Numbered from the stretch's first letter, positions 53,153 to 62,039 are shown. The stretch is 64,000 bases of DNA from Streptomyces albireticuli (GCF_002192455.1 NZ_CP021744.1:1240001-1304000); one strand, 5' to 3'. The notes: generated by a model not told the origin, from the sequence alone. Program-made: numbers and translations.

Positions 53153-54238
53153 CCCGCCGAGCCGCGCGATCCGCCCCTTCTCGCCGGCGGCCCAGCAGCC
53201 GCCGTCCGGGGCGCAGTCGACGGTGTCGTACGAGCCGGGGTCGAAGCCCCGCCAGGTGCGGCCGCCGTCGGTGGTGAGGTCGCTGCCGGTCGGTCCGACG
53301 GCGAGTGCCGCGCGGCGGCTGTGCGGCAGCCAGGCGACGCCGGAGCGGTAGGCGGCGGGCGGCCGGCCGGCGGTGGTCCAGTGCGCGCCGCCGTCCCCGG
53401 AGACGGCGGCGGCGCGCTCCGAGGGCTGCCCGGGGCGGTAGTCGCCGCCGACGGCCAGACCGTGCGTACGGTCGCGGAAGGCGAGGCCGAAGACGCCGCG
53501 GGCGGGGTCGCCGGCCGGTACGGGCGTGTCCGTGGCGGTCCAGGTGCGGCCGCGGTCGGCGGAGTGCAGGACCCGCGCGGTCGCCGCGCCGCCGGTGGCG
53601 ATCCAGGCGTCCCGGGCGCCGTGGCTGACCAGACACTGCCCGCCGGCGGCGAACGCCGCCTCGCCGGGCAGGGCCGGGGGCATCCCGTCCGGGGGCAGCA
53701 CCCGCCAGTTGCGGCCGCCGTCGGCGGTGGAGAGGACGCGGTACCGGCCGTCGACCGGGTCGCCGAGCGCGATGCCGTGGCGGGCGTCGAAGAAGGTCAT
53801 GCAGTCGTAGAACGCCCGCGGATCGGTGTTCCGGAAGCTCTCGGTCCAGGTCGCGCCGCCGTCGTCCGTGCGGAAGACGCGGGACGCCTCGCCCTCCCCG
53901 ATCGCCAGGACGACGGCCCGCCGCGCGTCGAAGGCCTCCACGTCCCGGAACTCCAGCCCGGCGGCCCCGGGCGGCGAGACGTTCCGCCAGTCGCGGCCGC
54001 CGTTCCTGGTGAGCAGGACGGTGCCTTTGGTGCCCGCGGCCCAGGCGGTGGAGCGGCTGACGGCGGCGAGGCCGCGGAAGCGGGCGTCGGTGCCGGTGTC
54101 CGTGAGGTGCCAGGTGGGGTTTGCGGAGGGGGCCGTGGTGGGGGTTGCGTGGGCGGCGGGGCCGGGGAGGGCCGCTTGTGCGGCGGTGAGTGCGGTGAGA
54201 GTGGCGGCGGTTCGTATCAGGTTTCTCATCCGTCTCAT
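53141..54238 (-). CDS. Secreted beta-propeller (BNR/YCF48-type) protein
   Basis: A 365-residue exported protein. The signal peptide (LIRTAATLTALTAAQAALPG) ends near AHATP. At least six BNR/Asp-box-like repeats follow, for example TRNGGRDWRNV, TDDGGATWTES, TADGGRNWRVL, SADRGRTWTAT, SGDGGAHWTTA and TTDGGRTWRGF, regularly spaced as in a propeller. Such proteins are annotated as oxidoreductase or glycosyl-hydrolase-like without known activity; YCF48-like scaffolding is an alternative. Start ATG 54238 is used; an ATG at 54229 is also possible. Confidence 0.85.
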   Translation of the reverse strand: MRRMRNLIRTAATLTALTAAQAALPGPAAHATPTTAPSANPTWHLTDTGTDARFRGLAAVSRSTAWAAGTKGTVLLTRNGGRDWRNVSPPGAAGLEFRDVEAFDARRAVVLAIGEGEASRVFRTDDGGATWTESFRNTDPRAFYDCMTFFDARHGIALGDPVDGRYRVLSTADGGRNWRVLPPDGMPPALPGEAAFAAGGQCLVSHGARDAWIATGGAATARVLHSADRGRTWTATDTPVPAGDPARGVFGLAFRDRTHGLAVGGDYRPGQPSERAAAVSGDGGAHWTTAGRPPAAYRSGVAWLPHSRRAALAVGPTGSDLTTDGGRTWRGFDPGSYDTVDCAPDGGCWAAGEKGRIARLGGSGR

Positions 54239-54280
54239 GGGGCGGGAAGGTAGTGGGTGGGGTGGGTGGGCGTCCATGGG

Positions 54281-54572
54281 GGCGGGGGTTGTTTCTTTCC
54301 CCAGACCCGCCCCTTCCCGCTCCCGGGGCTCCGCCCCGGACCCCGGTCCTCAGACGCCGGACAGGCTGATTTGTCGCCCGGAACCCGGCAGGAAAACCCG
54401 ACCACGGAGCGAGGGAAGCGGCCTCCGGCGCACGGAAAGCCGGCCTCGGACAGGGGCACAATCCAGCCCGGCCGGCGATTGAGGCCACCGCGCGGAGCGC
54501 GGAACCGGGGGCCCGGGGGCTCGCCCCCGGTTACGGGAAGGGGCGGGGCTGGGGAAAGGCCCCGCGCAGCGG
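54281..54572. repeat. Palindromic intergenic repeat element, copy 3, inner palindrome interrupted
   Basis: The outer inverted repeats CCCCAGACCCGCCCCTTCCCG (54299-54319) and its counterpart CGGGAAGGGGCGGGGCTGGGG (54534-54554) are present. The inner palindrome is split: its left half GCCGGACAGGCTGATTT ends at 54372 and its right half CCAGCCCGGCCGGCGATTGAGG starts at 54463, with about 90 bp of unrelated sequence between. It occupies most of the 466-bp gap between the divergent BNR and histidine kinase genes. The remainder of that gap (54573-54704) is C-rich promoter DNA. Confidence 0.75.
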
Positions 54573-54704
54573 CCGGCCCATCCCCCACGTCACCCCGGCC
54601 CCGGCCGCCCCGTCCCCAACCCGTCAAAGATTCATCCTTTCGGCCAGTACCCCGTGACCGCACGGGCGATCCCCCCACCCCCCGCCCCCTCCTAGCGTGA
54701 GGAC

Positions 54705-55951
54705 ATGACGCCGACGCCCTCACTCCCCGCCTACGTCACTCCCCCGGCCTCCAAACCCGGGGCCGTCAAGACCCGGACCGTCAAGGCCCGGACCACCGCT
54801 CCGGGACGGTTCCGCCGCCGCCACACCTGGATCGCCGCCGCGCTCTGCGGCCTGTGGGTGGTCGAGGGGCGGCTGCTCAGCCGGGGCGCCTCGTACTCGG
54901 GGCAGACAGGCGTGGGCGGCGTTCATCACGCGCACCTCGTCATCTGGGTCGCCGGCCTGCTCGTCGCGGCGTGCGTGCTGCCGTGGGCGCAGCTCGGCAC
55001 CCGTGCCGTCGCGGCCGTCGGCGTCTCGTGGTCGGCGACGGGATATCTGCTGACGGCCGGGGAGCACCTGCCCGTGTGGGGGCTGACGGAGAGCGCGGCG
55101 CTGCTGGCCCTGCTGGCGCTGGTGGCGTGGCGGGCGCCGGTGCGAGCCGCGGTGCCACTGGGGATCGCGCTGGCGGCGGGCGTCCTCGCCGCGCCGGTCC
55201 GGGACGCGGAGGTGCTGAGCACCACCGTCGTCGCGTACGCCCTGGTCGTGGCCGGGGTGGCCGCTCTGGGGCTGTGTCTGCGCTACCGGGACGCGGAGCG
55301 CGCGCAGGCCGTGGCCGCCGCGCGGGAGGCGGAGCGCCTGGAGCTGGCGGGTGAGCTGCACGACTTCGTGTCCCACCACGTCGCGGCGATGACGTTGATG
55401 GCCAAGGCCACGGGGTCGCTGACCGAGGACGCGCGGGTCGCCGCGTCGCTGCGGGACATCCAGGAGGCCGGTGACGAGGCGATGACGTCGGCGCGGCGGC
55501 TGCTGCGCGTACTCAACCAGGACCAGCCGCACCGCAGGCCGCTGCCCGGTCTCGACCTCACGGAGCTGGTCGAGGACTTCCGGCGGACGAGCCCGGGGGC
55601 GCCCGACGTGACGCTGCGCGTCGACCCGGCGTTCGACGAGGGCCCGGCCCCCGAGCTGGCGGCCTCGGTGCACCGCATCGTCGCCGAAGCGCTGTCCAAT
55701 GTCGCCAAGCACAGCCCCGACACCTCGGACGTGCGGGTGACGCTCAGGGGCGCGGAAGGGCGCCTGTTCGTGTCCGTGCGCAACGACGGCCGCCGAAGCG
55801 CCTCCCACGCGCATCGCACCCCCGAGGACAGCGGGGGGCTGGGGCTGGTCGGGCTGACCGAACGCGCGGACGCCATCGGCGGTTCCCTGACGGCCGGCCC
55901 GGTGCCGGACGGGGGTGGGAGGTACTGGCGGTGCTGCCGGTACGGCGGTGA
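54705..55951 (+). pseudogene. Sensor histidine kinase (HisKA_3 type) with probable C-terminal frameshift
   Basis: A NarL-type sensor kinase with about five to six membrane segments (residues 42-200), the HisKA_3 box GELHDFVSHHVAAM (His219) and an HATPase_c domain (VAEALSNVAKHSPDTSDVRV; GLGLVGLTERADAIGG). After residue 402 the annotated frame runs 85 more residues of Arg/Ser/Pro-rich, non-family sequence to 56174. One extra G in the GGGGG run at 55911-55915 would restore the normal ending GWEVLAVLPVRR and a stop at 55949-55951 (415 residues). The core domains are intact, so the kinase may still work. No response regulator follows. TAGCGT (54693-54698) ends 6 nt before the ATG. Confidence 0.75.
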
Positions 55952-56247
55952 GGGGCGCGCGGGGTCCCGCGCAAGATCCCTGCCTTCTCCGGCCACCCCG
56001 CCGAGGCCGCCCTCGCGACTGCCGGCGGCTCCCGTGGAAAGGATTACCTGGCAATGCCGGTGTTCCCGACGTTCCTGCCGTTACTTCAGGTTCGTAGGCG
56101 TAAAGAACATATGTCTTGATCTTCGAAGGGTGGTGACGCAGGTCACGCTCGATTCATGTGCACTGCCACCGTAGATCCACCGTCTCTCCAGACGAAGCAG
56201 AGAGGCAAGGACCGCACCACCCCATACCGATCGCAAGGGAGCACGCG
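55952..56247 (+). promoter_or_regulatory. Gene-poor region upstream of the SsgA-like gene
   Basis: It begins with GC-rich potential hairpin DNA (GCGCGCGGGGTCCCGCGC, 55955-55972) that could terminate the kinase gene. It then turns AT-richer around 56090-56160, where the SsgA-like promoter is expected. No convincing ORF of its own is seen; the uncorrected kinase frame enters it only because of the frameshift. Confidence 0.4.
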
Positions 56248-56661
56248 TTGCCCACTGTCATCGACCAAGCTGTCCAGGCACGGCTGATCGCGTCGGCCCC
56301 GCAGGACCGCGCCGTTCCCGCACAACTGCGTTATCAGCGCTCCGATCCCTTCGCCGTGCACATCGCCTTTCCACCCACGGCGTCCCTGGACGGCGCGGAC
56401 GTCGAGTGGGCCTTCTCCCGCGAGTTGCTCGCCTGCGGACTGATCTCGCCCACGGGCCACGGTGACGTCCATGTGTGGCCGTGCGGCCCGGAGCGGACGG
56501 TGCTGGAGTTCCACGCGGCGGAGGGCGTGGCCATGGTGCAGATCGACACGGCCGAGCTGCGCCGGTTCCTCACCCGCTCCTACGCCCTGGTGCCCGCCGG
56601 CAGCGAGGGCGGGCAGTTCGACCTGGACGGCGACCTGGCGGCCCTGCTGCGGGAGGCCTGA
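56248..56661 (+). CDS. SsgA-like sporulation/cell-division regulator
   Basis: A 137-residue SsgA-family (SALP) protein, found only in morphologically complex actinobacteria. These proteins steer septum placement, peptidoglycan remodelling or autolysis during sporulation. Family marks are DPFAVHIAFP, the WAFSRELLACGL motif and GHGDVHVWPCGPERTVLEFHA. I chose TTG 56248 (family-typical N-terminus PTVIDQAVQARL), with GGGAG 7 nt upstream; the open frame extends to 56158 with non-family sequence. Which SALP (SsgC to SsgG) it is cannot be decided. Confidence 0.93.
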   Translation: MPTVIDQAVQARLIASAPQDRAVPAQLRYQRSDPFAVHIAFPPTASLDGADVEWAFSRELLACGLISPTGHGDVHVWPCGPERTVLEFHAAEGVAMVQIDTAELRRFLTRSYALVPAGSEGGQFDLDGDLAALLREA

Positions 56662-56691
56662 GCACAGGGATCGGGGCGGCCGGGCCGAGCG

Positions 56692-56737
56692 GGGGCCGCG
56701 GTGCCGGGCGTGCGATCCGCACGGCGGCCGCGGCCCC
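56692..56737. terminator. Bidirectional long hairpin
   Basis: GGGGCCGCGG pairs with CCGCGGCCCC, and inside it CGTGCG pairs with CGCACG, forming an extended interrupted stem between the convergent SsgA-like and ppa genes. Confidence 0.65.
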
Positions 56738-56744
56738 GGCGGTG

Positions 56745-57251
56745 TCAGTGGAGGCGCGGCCTTCCCGAGCGGGCCCCGGCGCGCTCGCGGGAGGCGAGGA
56801 TCTCGGCCTCGGCGGCGGCCCGGTCGGCCCAGCAGGCCCCGTCGTCCACGGACTTGCCGGGTTCGAGCACCTTGTAGACCTCGAAGAAGTGCTGGATCTC
56901 CAGCCGGTCGTACTCGGGCACGTGGCGCAGGTCCCGCAGGTGTTCGTGGCGGGGGTCGGCGGCGGGCACGCACAGCACCTTGTCGTCCGCGCCCTGTTCG
57001 TCGCGCATCCGGTACATCCCGAGGGCGCGACAGCGGATCACGACACCGGGAAAAGTGGGTTCGCTCGCGAGGACGAGCGCGTCCAGGGGGTCGCCGTCGG
57101 CGCCGAGGGTCGCCTCGATGTAGCCGTAGTCGGCGGGGTAGCGGGTGGAGGTGAACAGCAGCCGGTCCAGCCGGATGCGCCCCCGTTCGTGGTCCATCTC
57201 GTATTTGTTGCGGCTGCCTTGCGGAATCTCCACCACGACGTCGAAGTCCAC
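56745..57251 (-). CDS. ppa: Inorganic pyrophosphatase (family I)
   Basis: A 168-residue family I pyrophosphatase, essential for driving biosynthetic reactions. The substrate and metal motifs are visible: [20 protein letters not shown], the [20 protein letters not shown] signature with its three Asp ligands, and VYKVLEPGK. The GTG at 57251 has GGAGG 8 nt upstream and gives the normal length; the frame is open to 57290. Its C-terminus is Arg-rich. Confidence 0.97.
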   Translation of the reverse strand: MDFDVVVEIPQGSRNKYEMDHERGRIRLDRLLFTSTRYPADYGYIEATLGADGDPLDALVLASEPTFPGVVIRCRALGMYRMRDEQGADDKVLCVPAADPRHEHLRDLRHVPEYDRLEIQHFFEVYKVLEPGKSVDDGACWADRAAAEAEILASRERAGARSGRPRLH

Positions 57252-57359
57252 GGACGTTCCTCCGTAAGTGTCGGCCGACCGGCCACCCATGGTGGCCCGC
57301 CGGGCGGCAGGACACCACGGGTCGGCAGGGCCGACTTCCCGGCCGGGCCGGGACGCCCG

Positions 57360-58385
57360 TCAGCCGGACTTCGAGGCGGAGCGCGCCGGGACGAGGGAAC
57401 GGGACCGGGAACGGCAGCGAGGCCGGGAGGCCGGCAGAGGAGCCCGGGGTCCGGGGGCGGCCGGGAGAGCGGACCGGGGCCCCGGATCCGCCGGGAGAGG
57501 GGGCCGGGGGCCGGGATCCGCCGGACTCAGGGGCTCCGGCGCCCGCTCCCGGCCCGGCTTCCTGTCGCTGTCGTGGACCGTCAGCGTGATCACCCCGCTC
57601 GCGGCGACGACTCCGGCCGCGAGTGCCAGCAGCCCGCCGGACAGCCCGTACCGGAACCCCTCGCCCAGGACCGCTATCCCGACGGCCGCCGCCACCGCGG
57701 GATTGACGACCGTCACGGTCGCGAGCGGCGCGGAGAGACCGGCGCCGCGGTAGGAGGCCTGGGACAGCAGCATCCCGGCGGAGGCGAGGAGGGCGATCGT
57801 GATCAGGGTGGGCACCAGGGCGCCGGTCCGGTGCGAGGTCCAGTCCTCGGCGGCGGCCTTGGTGAAGACGGACGCCATCCCGAAGGCGATGCCGGCCGCG
57901 CAGGCCAGCACGACGCCCCGGACGACGGGTCTGCGCGCCCACCGCGCGCCGAGCGAGACGACCGCCACGACGACGACCGCGCCCATGGCGAGCTCGGGCC
58001 GCTGCCCGGCGGCGAGGGAGTCGGTCCGCGCGGGGCCGGTCAGCGCCAGCAGTCCCGCGAGGCCGCAGGTCGCGAGGACGGCGCCCCGCCAGCCCACGGC
58101 GCCGACGGGCCTGCGTACGAGCAGGGCGGCCATCGGCAGCGCGAAGACGATCGTCAGGGCGCCGAGCGGCTGCACCAGGCTGAGCGGCCCGAAGGCCAGC
58201 GCCACCACGTGCAGCCCGGCGCCCACGCCGGTCAGCGCCACCGCGCCCCACCAGCTCGGCCGCCGCAGCGGCCCGTAGGCCCCGCCCTCGTCCGAGGCCG
58301 CGACACGCTCCTGCACGATGGCCGCCGCCGCGTAACAGACAGCGGACACCAGGCACAGCAGCACCGACACCACCAGCGAACTCAC
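57360..58385 (-). CDS. DMT-superfamily (EamA-type) permease with proline-rich repetitive tail
   Basis: A 341-residue membrane protein with about nine to ten hydrophobic segments of the drug/metabolite transporter type (for example LLCLVSAVCYAAAAIVQERV and LVQPLGALTIVFALPMAALL). The last 70 residues are unusual: three copies of a P-x-x-PGPR-x-x-LP unit followed by an Arg/Ser-rich end, encoded by DNA repeats in 57400-57530. The tail is probably cytosolic and poorly conserved. The GTG start is at 58385. The upstream gap to 58561 contains GTACC-CA-GGTAC near 58474-58485. The substrate is unknown. Confidence 0.85.
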   Translation of the reverse strand: MSSLVVSVLLCLVSAVCYAAAAIVQERVAASDEGGAYGPLRRPSWWGAVALTGVGAGLHVVALAFGPLSLVQPLGALTIVFALPMAALLVRRPVGAVGWRGAVLATCGLAGLLALTGPARTDSLAAGQRPELAMGAVVVVAVVSLGARWARRPVVRGVVLACAAGIAFGMASVFTKAAAEDWTSHRTGALVPTLITIALLASAGMLLSQASYRGAGLSAPLATVTVVNPAVAAAVGIAVLGEGFRYGLSGGLLALAAGVVAASGVITLTVHDSDRKPGRERAPEPLSPADPGPRPPLPADPGPRSALPAAPGPRAPLPASRPRCRSRSRSLVPARSASKSG

Positions 58386-58561
58386 GTCGCCACTCGCCGG
58401 TCGTCCGTCCCGAAGCCCTTCATGCCTCCACGATCCCTCGCGGAGGCCGCCCCGTCGTCGTACCCAGGTACGGATTGTCAGGTACTACAGATGGAGTACG
58501 GGGCTACGGCGGGGCGCTCTCCCCGGCCTGCCCCGGCCGGAGCGCGTCACCTCGTGGGCGG

Positions 58562-59560
58562 TCAGCCGGTGGCGAGGAGTTCGAGCGTGTCGATCACGCG
58601 GTTCGAGAAGCCCCACTCGTTGTCGTACCAGGCGACCACCTTGACGTGGCGGCCGTCGACGCGGGTGAGGGCCGAGTCGAAGATCGACGAGGCCGGGTTG
58701 CCGACGATGTCGGACGAGACGAGCGCGTCCTCGGAGTATTCGAGGACGCCCGCGAGCGGGCCCTCCGCCGCGGCGCGGTAGGCGGCCAGCACGTCCTCGC
58801 GCGTCACGTCACGGGCGACGGTCGTGTTGAGCTCGACGATCGAGCCCACCGGGACGGGGACGCGGATCGAGTCGCCCGACAGCTTGCCGTCGAGGTTCGG
58901 CAGCACCAGGCCGATCGCCTTGGCCGCGCCCGTCGTGGTCGGCACGATGTTGACCCCGGCCGCCCGCGCACGGCGCGGGTCGCGGTGCGGACCGTCCTGG
59001 AGGTTCTGCTCCTGCGTGTAGGCGTGCACCGTCGTCATGAACCCGTGCTCGATACCCGCGAGTTCGTCGAGCACCTTGGCCAGCGGCGCGAGCGCGTTGG
59101 TGGTGCAGGAGGCGTTCGAGACGATCGTGTGCGCGGCCGGGTCGTACGTGCCGGTGTTGACCCCGAACGCGAGCGTGACGTCGGCGCCGTCCGACGGCGC
59201 GCTGACGAGCACCTTGCGCGCGCCCGCGTCGAGGTGGGCGCGGGCGGCCTCGGCCGAGGTGAAGCGGCCGGTGGCCTCCAGGACGACGTCGACGCCGAGG
59301 GCGGCCCACGGCAGCCGCGCCGGTTCGCGCTCGGCCAGCACCGTGATCCGGCGGCCGTCGACGACGAGGGCGTCCCCGTCGACGGTCACCGGGCGCCCGA
59401 GCCGGCCGGCCGTGCTGTCGTAGGCGAGCAGCCGGGCGAGAGCGGCGGGCTCGGTGAGGTCGTTGACCGCGACGATCTCCAGGGCGCTCTCGCGCTCCAG
59501 AAGTGCGCGCAGCACATTGCGTCCGATGCGGCCGAATCCGTTGATGGCGATGCGAGTCAT
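58562..59560 (-). CDS. gap: Glyceraldehyde-3-phosphate dehydrogenase, type I
   Basis: A 332-residue NAD-dependent GAPDH. The NAD-binding start is RIAINGFGRIGRNVLRALLE. The catalytic Cys is in SNASCTTNALAPL (about residue 150) and the substrate region AKAIGLVLPNLDGKLSGDS follows. The C-terminal WYDNEWGFSNR is conserved. ATG 59560 is used; 59569 is in frame. It lies just downstream of a GlxA-like regulator and beside the polyketide remnant rather than with pgk/tpi, so it is probably a secondary, condition-specific or resistance-type isozyme. Confidence 0.95.
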   Translation of the reverse strand: MTRIAINGFGRIGRNVLRALLERESALEIVAVNDLTEPAALARLLAYDSTAGRLGRPVTVDGDALVVDGRRITVLAEREPARLPWAALGVDVVLEATGRFTSAEAARAHLDAGARKVLVSAPSDGADVTLAFGVNTGTYDPAAHTIVSNASCTTNALAPLAKVLDELAGIEHGFMTTVHAYTQEQNLQDGPHRDPRRARAAGVNIVPTTTGAAKAIGLVLPNLDGKLSGDSIRVPVPVGSIVELNTTVARDVTREDVLAAYRAAAEGPLAGVLEYSEDALVSSDIVGNPASSIFDSALTRVDGRHVKVVAWYDNEWGFSNRVIDTLELLATG

Positions 59561-59616
59561 GGGTGACATCCCTTCCCTTCGCCACCAGCCTCGCTCGCGG
59601 CGGACGAGGCTGACAG

Positions 59617-59669
59617 TGGCGGGATCGCCACGGTTCGAAAGGATCCCGCCACCCGGATCCAGGTGGCGG
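59617..59669 (-). terminator. Overlapping inverted repeats between GlxA-like gene and gap
   Basis: CCGCCACC-N8-GGTGGCGG (59646-59669), followed on the minus strand by GATCCTTTCG, looks like a terminator for the GlxA-like gene. A second perfect repeat, TGGCGGGATC-N15-GATCCCGCCA (59617-59651), shares one arm with it and lies about 57 nt before gap. The two structures are mutually exclusive, so a switch or an operator for gap is possible. Confidence 0.45.
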
Positions 59670-59682
59670 TTCTCTTCACTTC

Positions 59683-60639
59683 CTATTCACCCCGGGTGAA
59701 GGTGCGCCGGTACTCGCTCGGCGTGGCGCCGAGGACGCGCTGGAAGTGCAGGCGCAGGTTCGCGCCGGTGCCCAGCCCGACGTCGGCGGCGATCTGTTCG
59801 ACGCTGCGCTGCGAGCGTTCCAGCAGCTCGCGGGCCTGGTCGATGCGGGTGCGCATCACCCACTGCATCGGCGTGCAGCCGGTCTCCTCGACGAAGCGCC
59901 GGGAGAACGTGCGCGGCGAGACCCCGGCCTGCCGCGCCAGTACGTCGAGGGTGAGGGGCTCGGCGAGCCGGTGCAGCGCCCACTCGCGAGTGGCGCCGAA
60001 GCGCTCGCCGTGCGGCTCGGGCACGCTGCGCGGCACGTACTGTGCCTGGCCACCACTGCGGTAAGGGGCCGCGACCAGGCGGCGGGCCGCGTGGTTGGAC
60101 GCGGCCACCCCGAGGTCGCCGCGCAGGATGTGCAGGCACAGGTCGATGCCGGAGGCGGCACCAGCCGACGTGAGCACGCTGCCCTCGTCGACGAACAGGA
60201 CGTTCTCGTCGACCCGGATGCGCGGGTGCCTGGCCGCGAGTGCCCGCGTGTAGTGCCAGTGCGTCGTGGCACGCCTGCCGTCGAGCAGACCCGTGGCGGC
60301 GAGCGCGAAGGCGCCCGTCGAGATGGCGGCGAGCCGCGCGCCCCGGTCGTGGGCGGCGCCCAGCGCGTCGACGACGGCCCGCGGCGGTTCCTCGCGGTCC
60401 GGGTGCCGGTAGCCGGGCACGAAGACGATGTCCGCCCACGCGAGCGCCTCCAGGCCGTGGGCGACGTGGTACGACAGACCGTCACCGCCGGTCACGAGAC
60501 CGGGTGCCGCCCCGCACACCCGCACCTCGTACGGCATGCTCGCGCGGGTCGTGAAGACCTGCGCGGGAATTCCGACGTCGAGCGGTTTCGCGCCCTCAAG
60601 GACGAGGACGGCGACGCGATACAAAGGGGAGGCTGGCAC
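59683..60639 (-). CDS. GlxA-family regulator (DJ-1-like domain plus AraC HTH), Cys lost
   Basis: A 318-residue regulator with an N-terminal PfpI-like domain and C-terminal AraC HTH ([20 protein letters not shown] and [20 protein letters not shown], followed by [11 protein letters not shown]). At the nucleophile elbow the Cys seen in the paralogue at 29854-30825 is Ser/Thr ([18 protein letters not shown]), so this domain is likely a sensor without catalysis. It is divergent from the polyketide remnant and upstream of gap on the same strand. Either could be its target. Confidence 0.9.
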   Translation of the reverse strand: MPASPLYRVAVLVLEGAKPLDVGIPAQVFTTRASMPYEVRVCGAAPGLVTGGDGLSYHVAHGLEALAWADIVFVPGYRHPDREEPPRAVVDALGAAHDRGARLAAISTGAFALAATGLLDGRRATTHWHYTRALAARHPRIRVDENVLFVDEGSVLTSAGAASGIDLCLHILRGDLGVAASNHAARRLVAAPYRSGGQAQYVPRSVPEPHGERFGATREWALHRLAEPLTLDVLARQAGVSPRTFSRRFVEETGCTPMQWVMRTRIDQARELLERSQRSVEQIAADVGLGTGANLRLHFQRVLGATPSEYRRTFTRGE

Positions 60640-60854
60640 GGGACGAGGTTACGTGGGGCGTGCCGGCCCACCGGCAGCGGCGGCGCGCCGGATCATGCCC
60701 GCCCCGCCCGGACCCCCTCCACCCACGCCGAGCCGTTCCCGAGTGCCCCTCCAGGGGAGGTCGAGGCCGCACCCCGAGTCTGCTCGCAGCCCCGGCAGCA
60801 CGTCCGGCCGGGGCTCCGGGACGCCCGTGGCGGGCGCAGGCGAAGGGAGCGGCC

Positions 60855-61713
60855 GTGGGGGAACGGCGCGTAGTGATCACCGGTATCGGGGTGCGCGCCC
60901 CTGGGGGCAGTGGCACCAAGGAGTTCTGGGAGCTGCTCGCCAACGGCCGGACGGCGACCCGCAGGATCTCCTTCTTCGATCCCTCGCCCTTTCGTTCGCG
61001 GGTCGCCGGCGAGGTCGACTTCGACGCGCGGGCCGAGGGGTGTCGCCGGCGGGGTGGACTCGGCGCTGGACCCGTGGGGCTGGGCGTCCCAGCCGGCGGG
61101 CGGGCGGGTGAGCACGGCACGCGAACCGGACCGCGCCTTCCTGCCGTTCGACCGGGACGCCGGTGGCCATGTGCCCGGTGAGGGGGGTGCGATCCTCGTG
61201 GTCGAGGACGCGGACTCGGCGCGGGAGCGCGGCGCGCCCCGGCGGTACGGCCGGATCGCCGGTTACGCCGCGACCTTCGATCCGCCGCCGGGGAGCGGCC
61301 GGTCGCCCTCTCCGCGCCGGGCCGTCGAACCGGCCCTGGTCGACGCCGACCTCACAGCTCATGACATCGACGTCGTGTTCGCCGACGCCGCGGGCGTCCC
61401 CGCACTCGACCGCGCCGAGGCCGAGGCGCTGCGGGCCGTCCTCGGCCCGTACGGCGTGCCCGTCACGGCGCCCAAGGCGCTGACCGGGCGGCTGTACGGG
61501 GGCGGTGGCCCCGTGGACCTGCTCTGTGCCCTGCTCAGCATGCGGGACGGCGTCGTCCCGCACACCGCGCACACCGCACGGGTGCCCGAGGACTACGGTC
61601 TCGACCTCGTGCGCGACGAGCCGCGCGGCCTGCCTGTCCGTTCCGCCCTGGTGCTCGCTCGCGGCCGCCGGGGCTTCAACTCGGCCGTCGTCATGACCGG
61701 TCCGGATTCCTGA
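60855..61713 (+). pseudogene. Collapsed type II PKS ketosynthase alpha/chain-length-factor remnant
   Basis: The first 62 codons from GTG 60855 (AAGGGAG upstream) encode a normal KS-alpha N-terminus: [20 protein letters not shown] through [11 protein letters not shown]. At 61038-61041 the similarity jumps, and in the +1 frame, to the middle of a chain-length factor: [15 protein letters not shown], then [36 protein letters not shown], and the normal end RRGFNSAVVM (stop 61711-61713). About 360 codons of KS-alpha, with its catalytic Cys and His residues, and about 180 codons of CLF are absent. The KS frame stops at 61181. No functional condensing enzyme can come from this locus. Confidence 0.85.
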
Positions 61714-61754
61714 CGGCTCACCGAACCGCTGTTTTCACCAGGAGGCAACACATC

Positions 61755-62039
61755 ATGACCGAACCGATGGACATCGACACCCTGCGCCGGATACTCGTGG
61801 CCTGCGCGGGCGAGGACGAGACGGCCGCTCCGGCCGGCGACATCCTCGACATCCCCTTCACGGACCTGGGTTACGACTCGCTCGCCCTGATGGAGAGCGC
61901 GGCCCGGATCAAGCAGGATTTCGGGGTGGACATCGCCGACGACGTCCTGACCGAGCTGGAGACGCCGCGTGCGCTGCTCGACCTCGTCAACGGATCCGCG
62001 CGCGCCGGACAGCCGGCCGAGGAGGTGAGGGTCGCGTGA
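61755..62039 (+). CDS. Acyl carrier protein, type II PKS
   Basis: A 94-residue ACP that would carry the growing polyketide on a phosphopantetheine arm. The attachment Ser is Ser42 in TDLGYDSLALMESAARI, the canonical PKS ACP pattern. Helices before and after fit the four-helix fold. AGGAGG lies 9 nt upstream. It follows the ketosynthase remnant by 41 nt, and its stop overlaps the aromatase start (GTGA). It appears intact although its condensing partner is destroyed. Confidence 0.95.
   Translation: MTEPMDIDTLRRILVACAGEDETAAPAGDILDIPFTDLGYDSLALMESAARIKQDFGVDIADDVLTELETPRALLDLVNGSARAGQPAEEVRVA

Noticed and set aside
55952..56174. C-terminal 85-residue extension of the histidine kinase as a new domain
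   Set aside because: Its sequence is low-complexity and starts exactly where the family ending continues in the next frame after a G run; a frameshift explains it better.
61039..61713. A stand-alone, expressed short chain-length factor
   Set aside because: Its frame has no start codon with a ribosome-binding site after the junction, and half the protein is missing; the only upstream ATG lies out of frame inside KS-alpha sequence.
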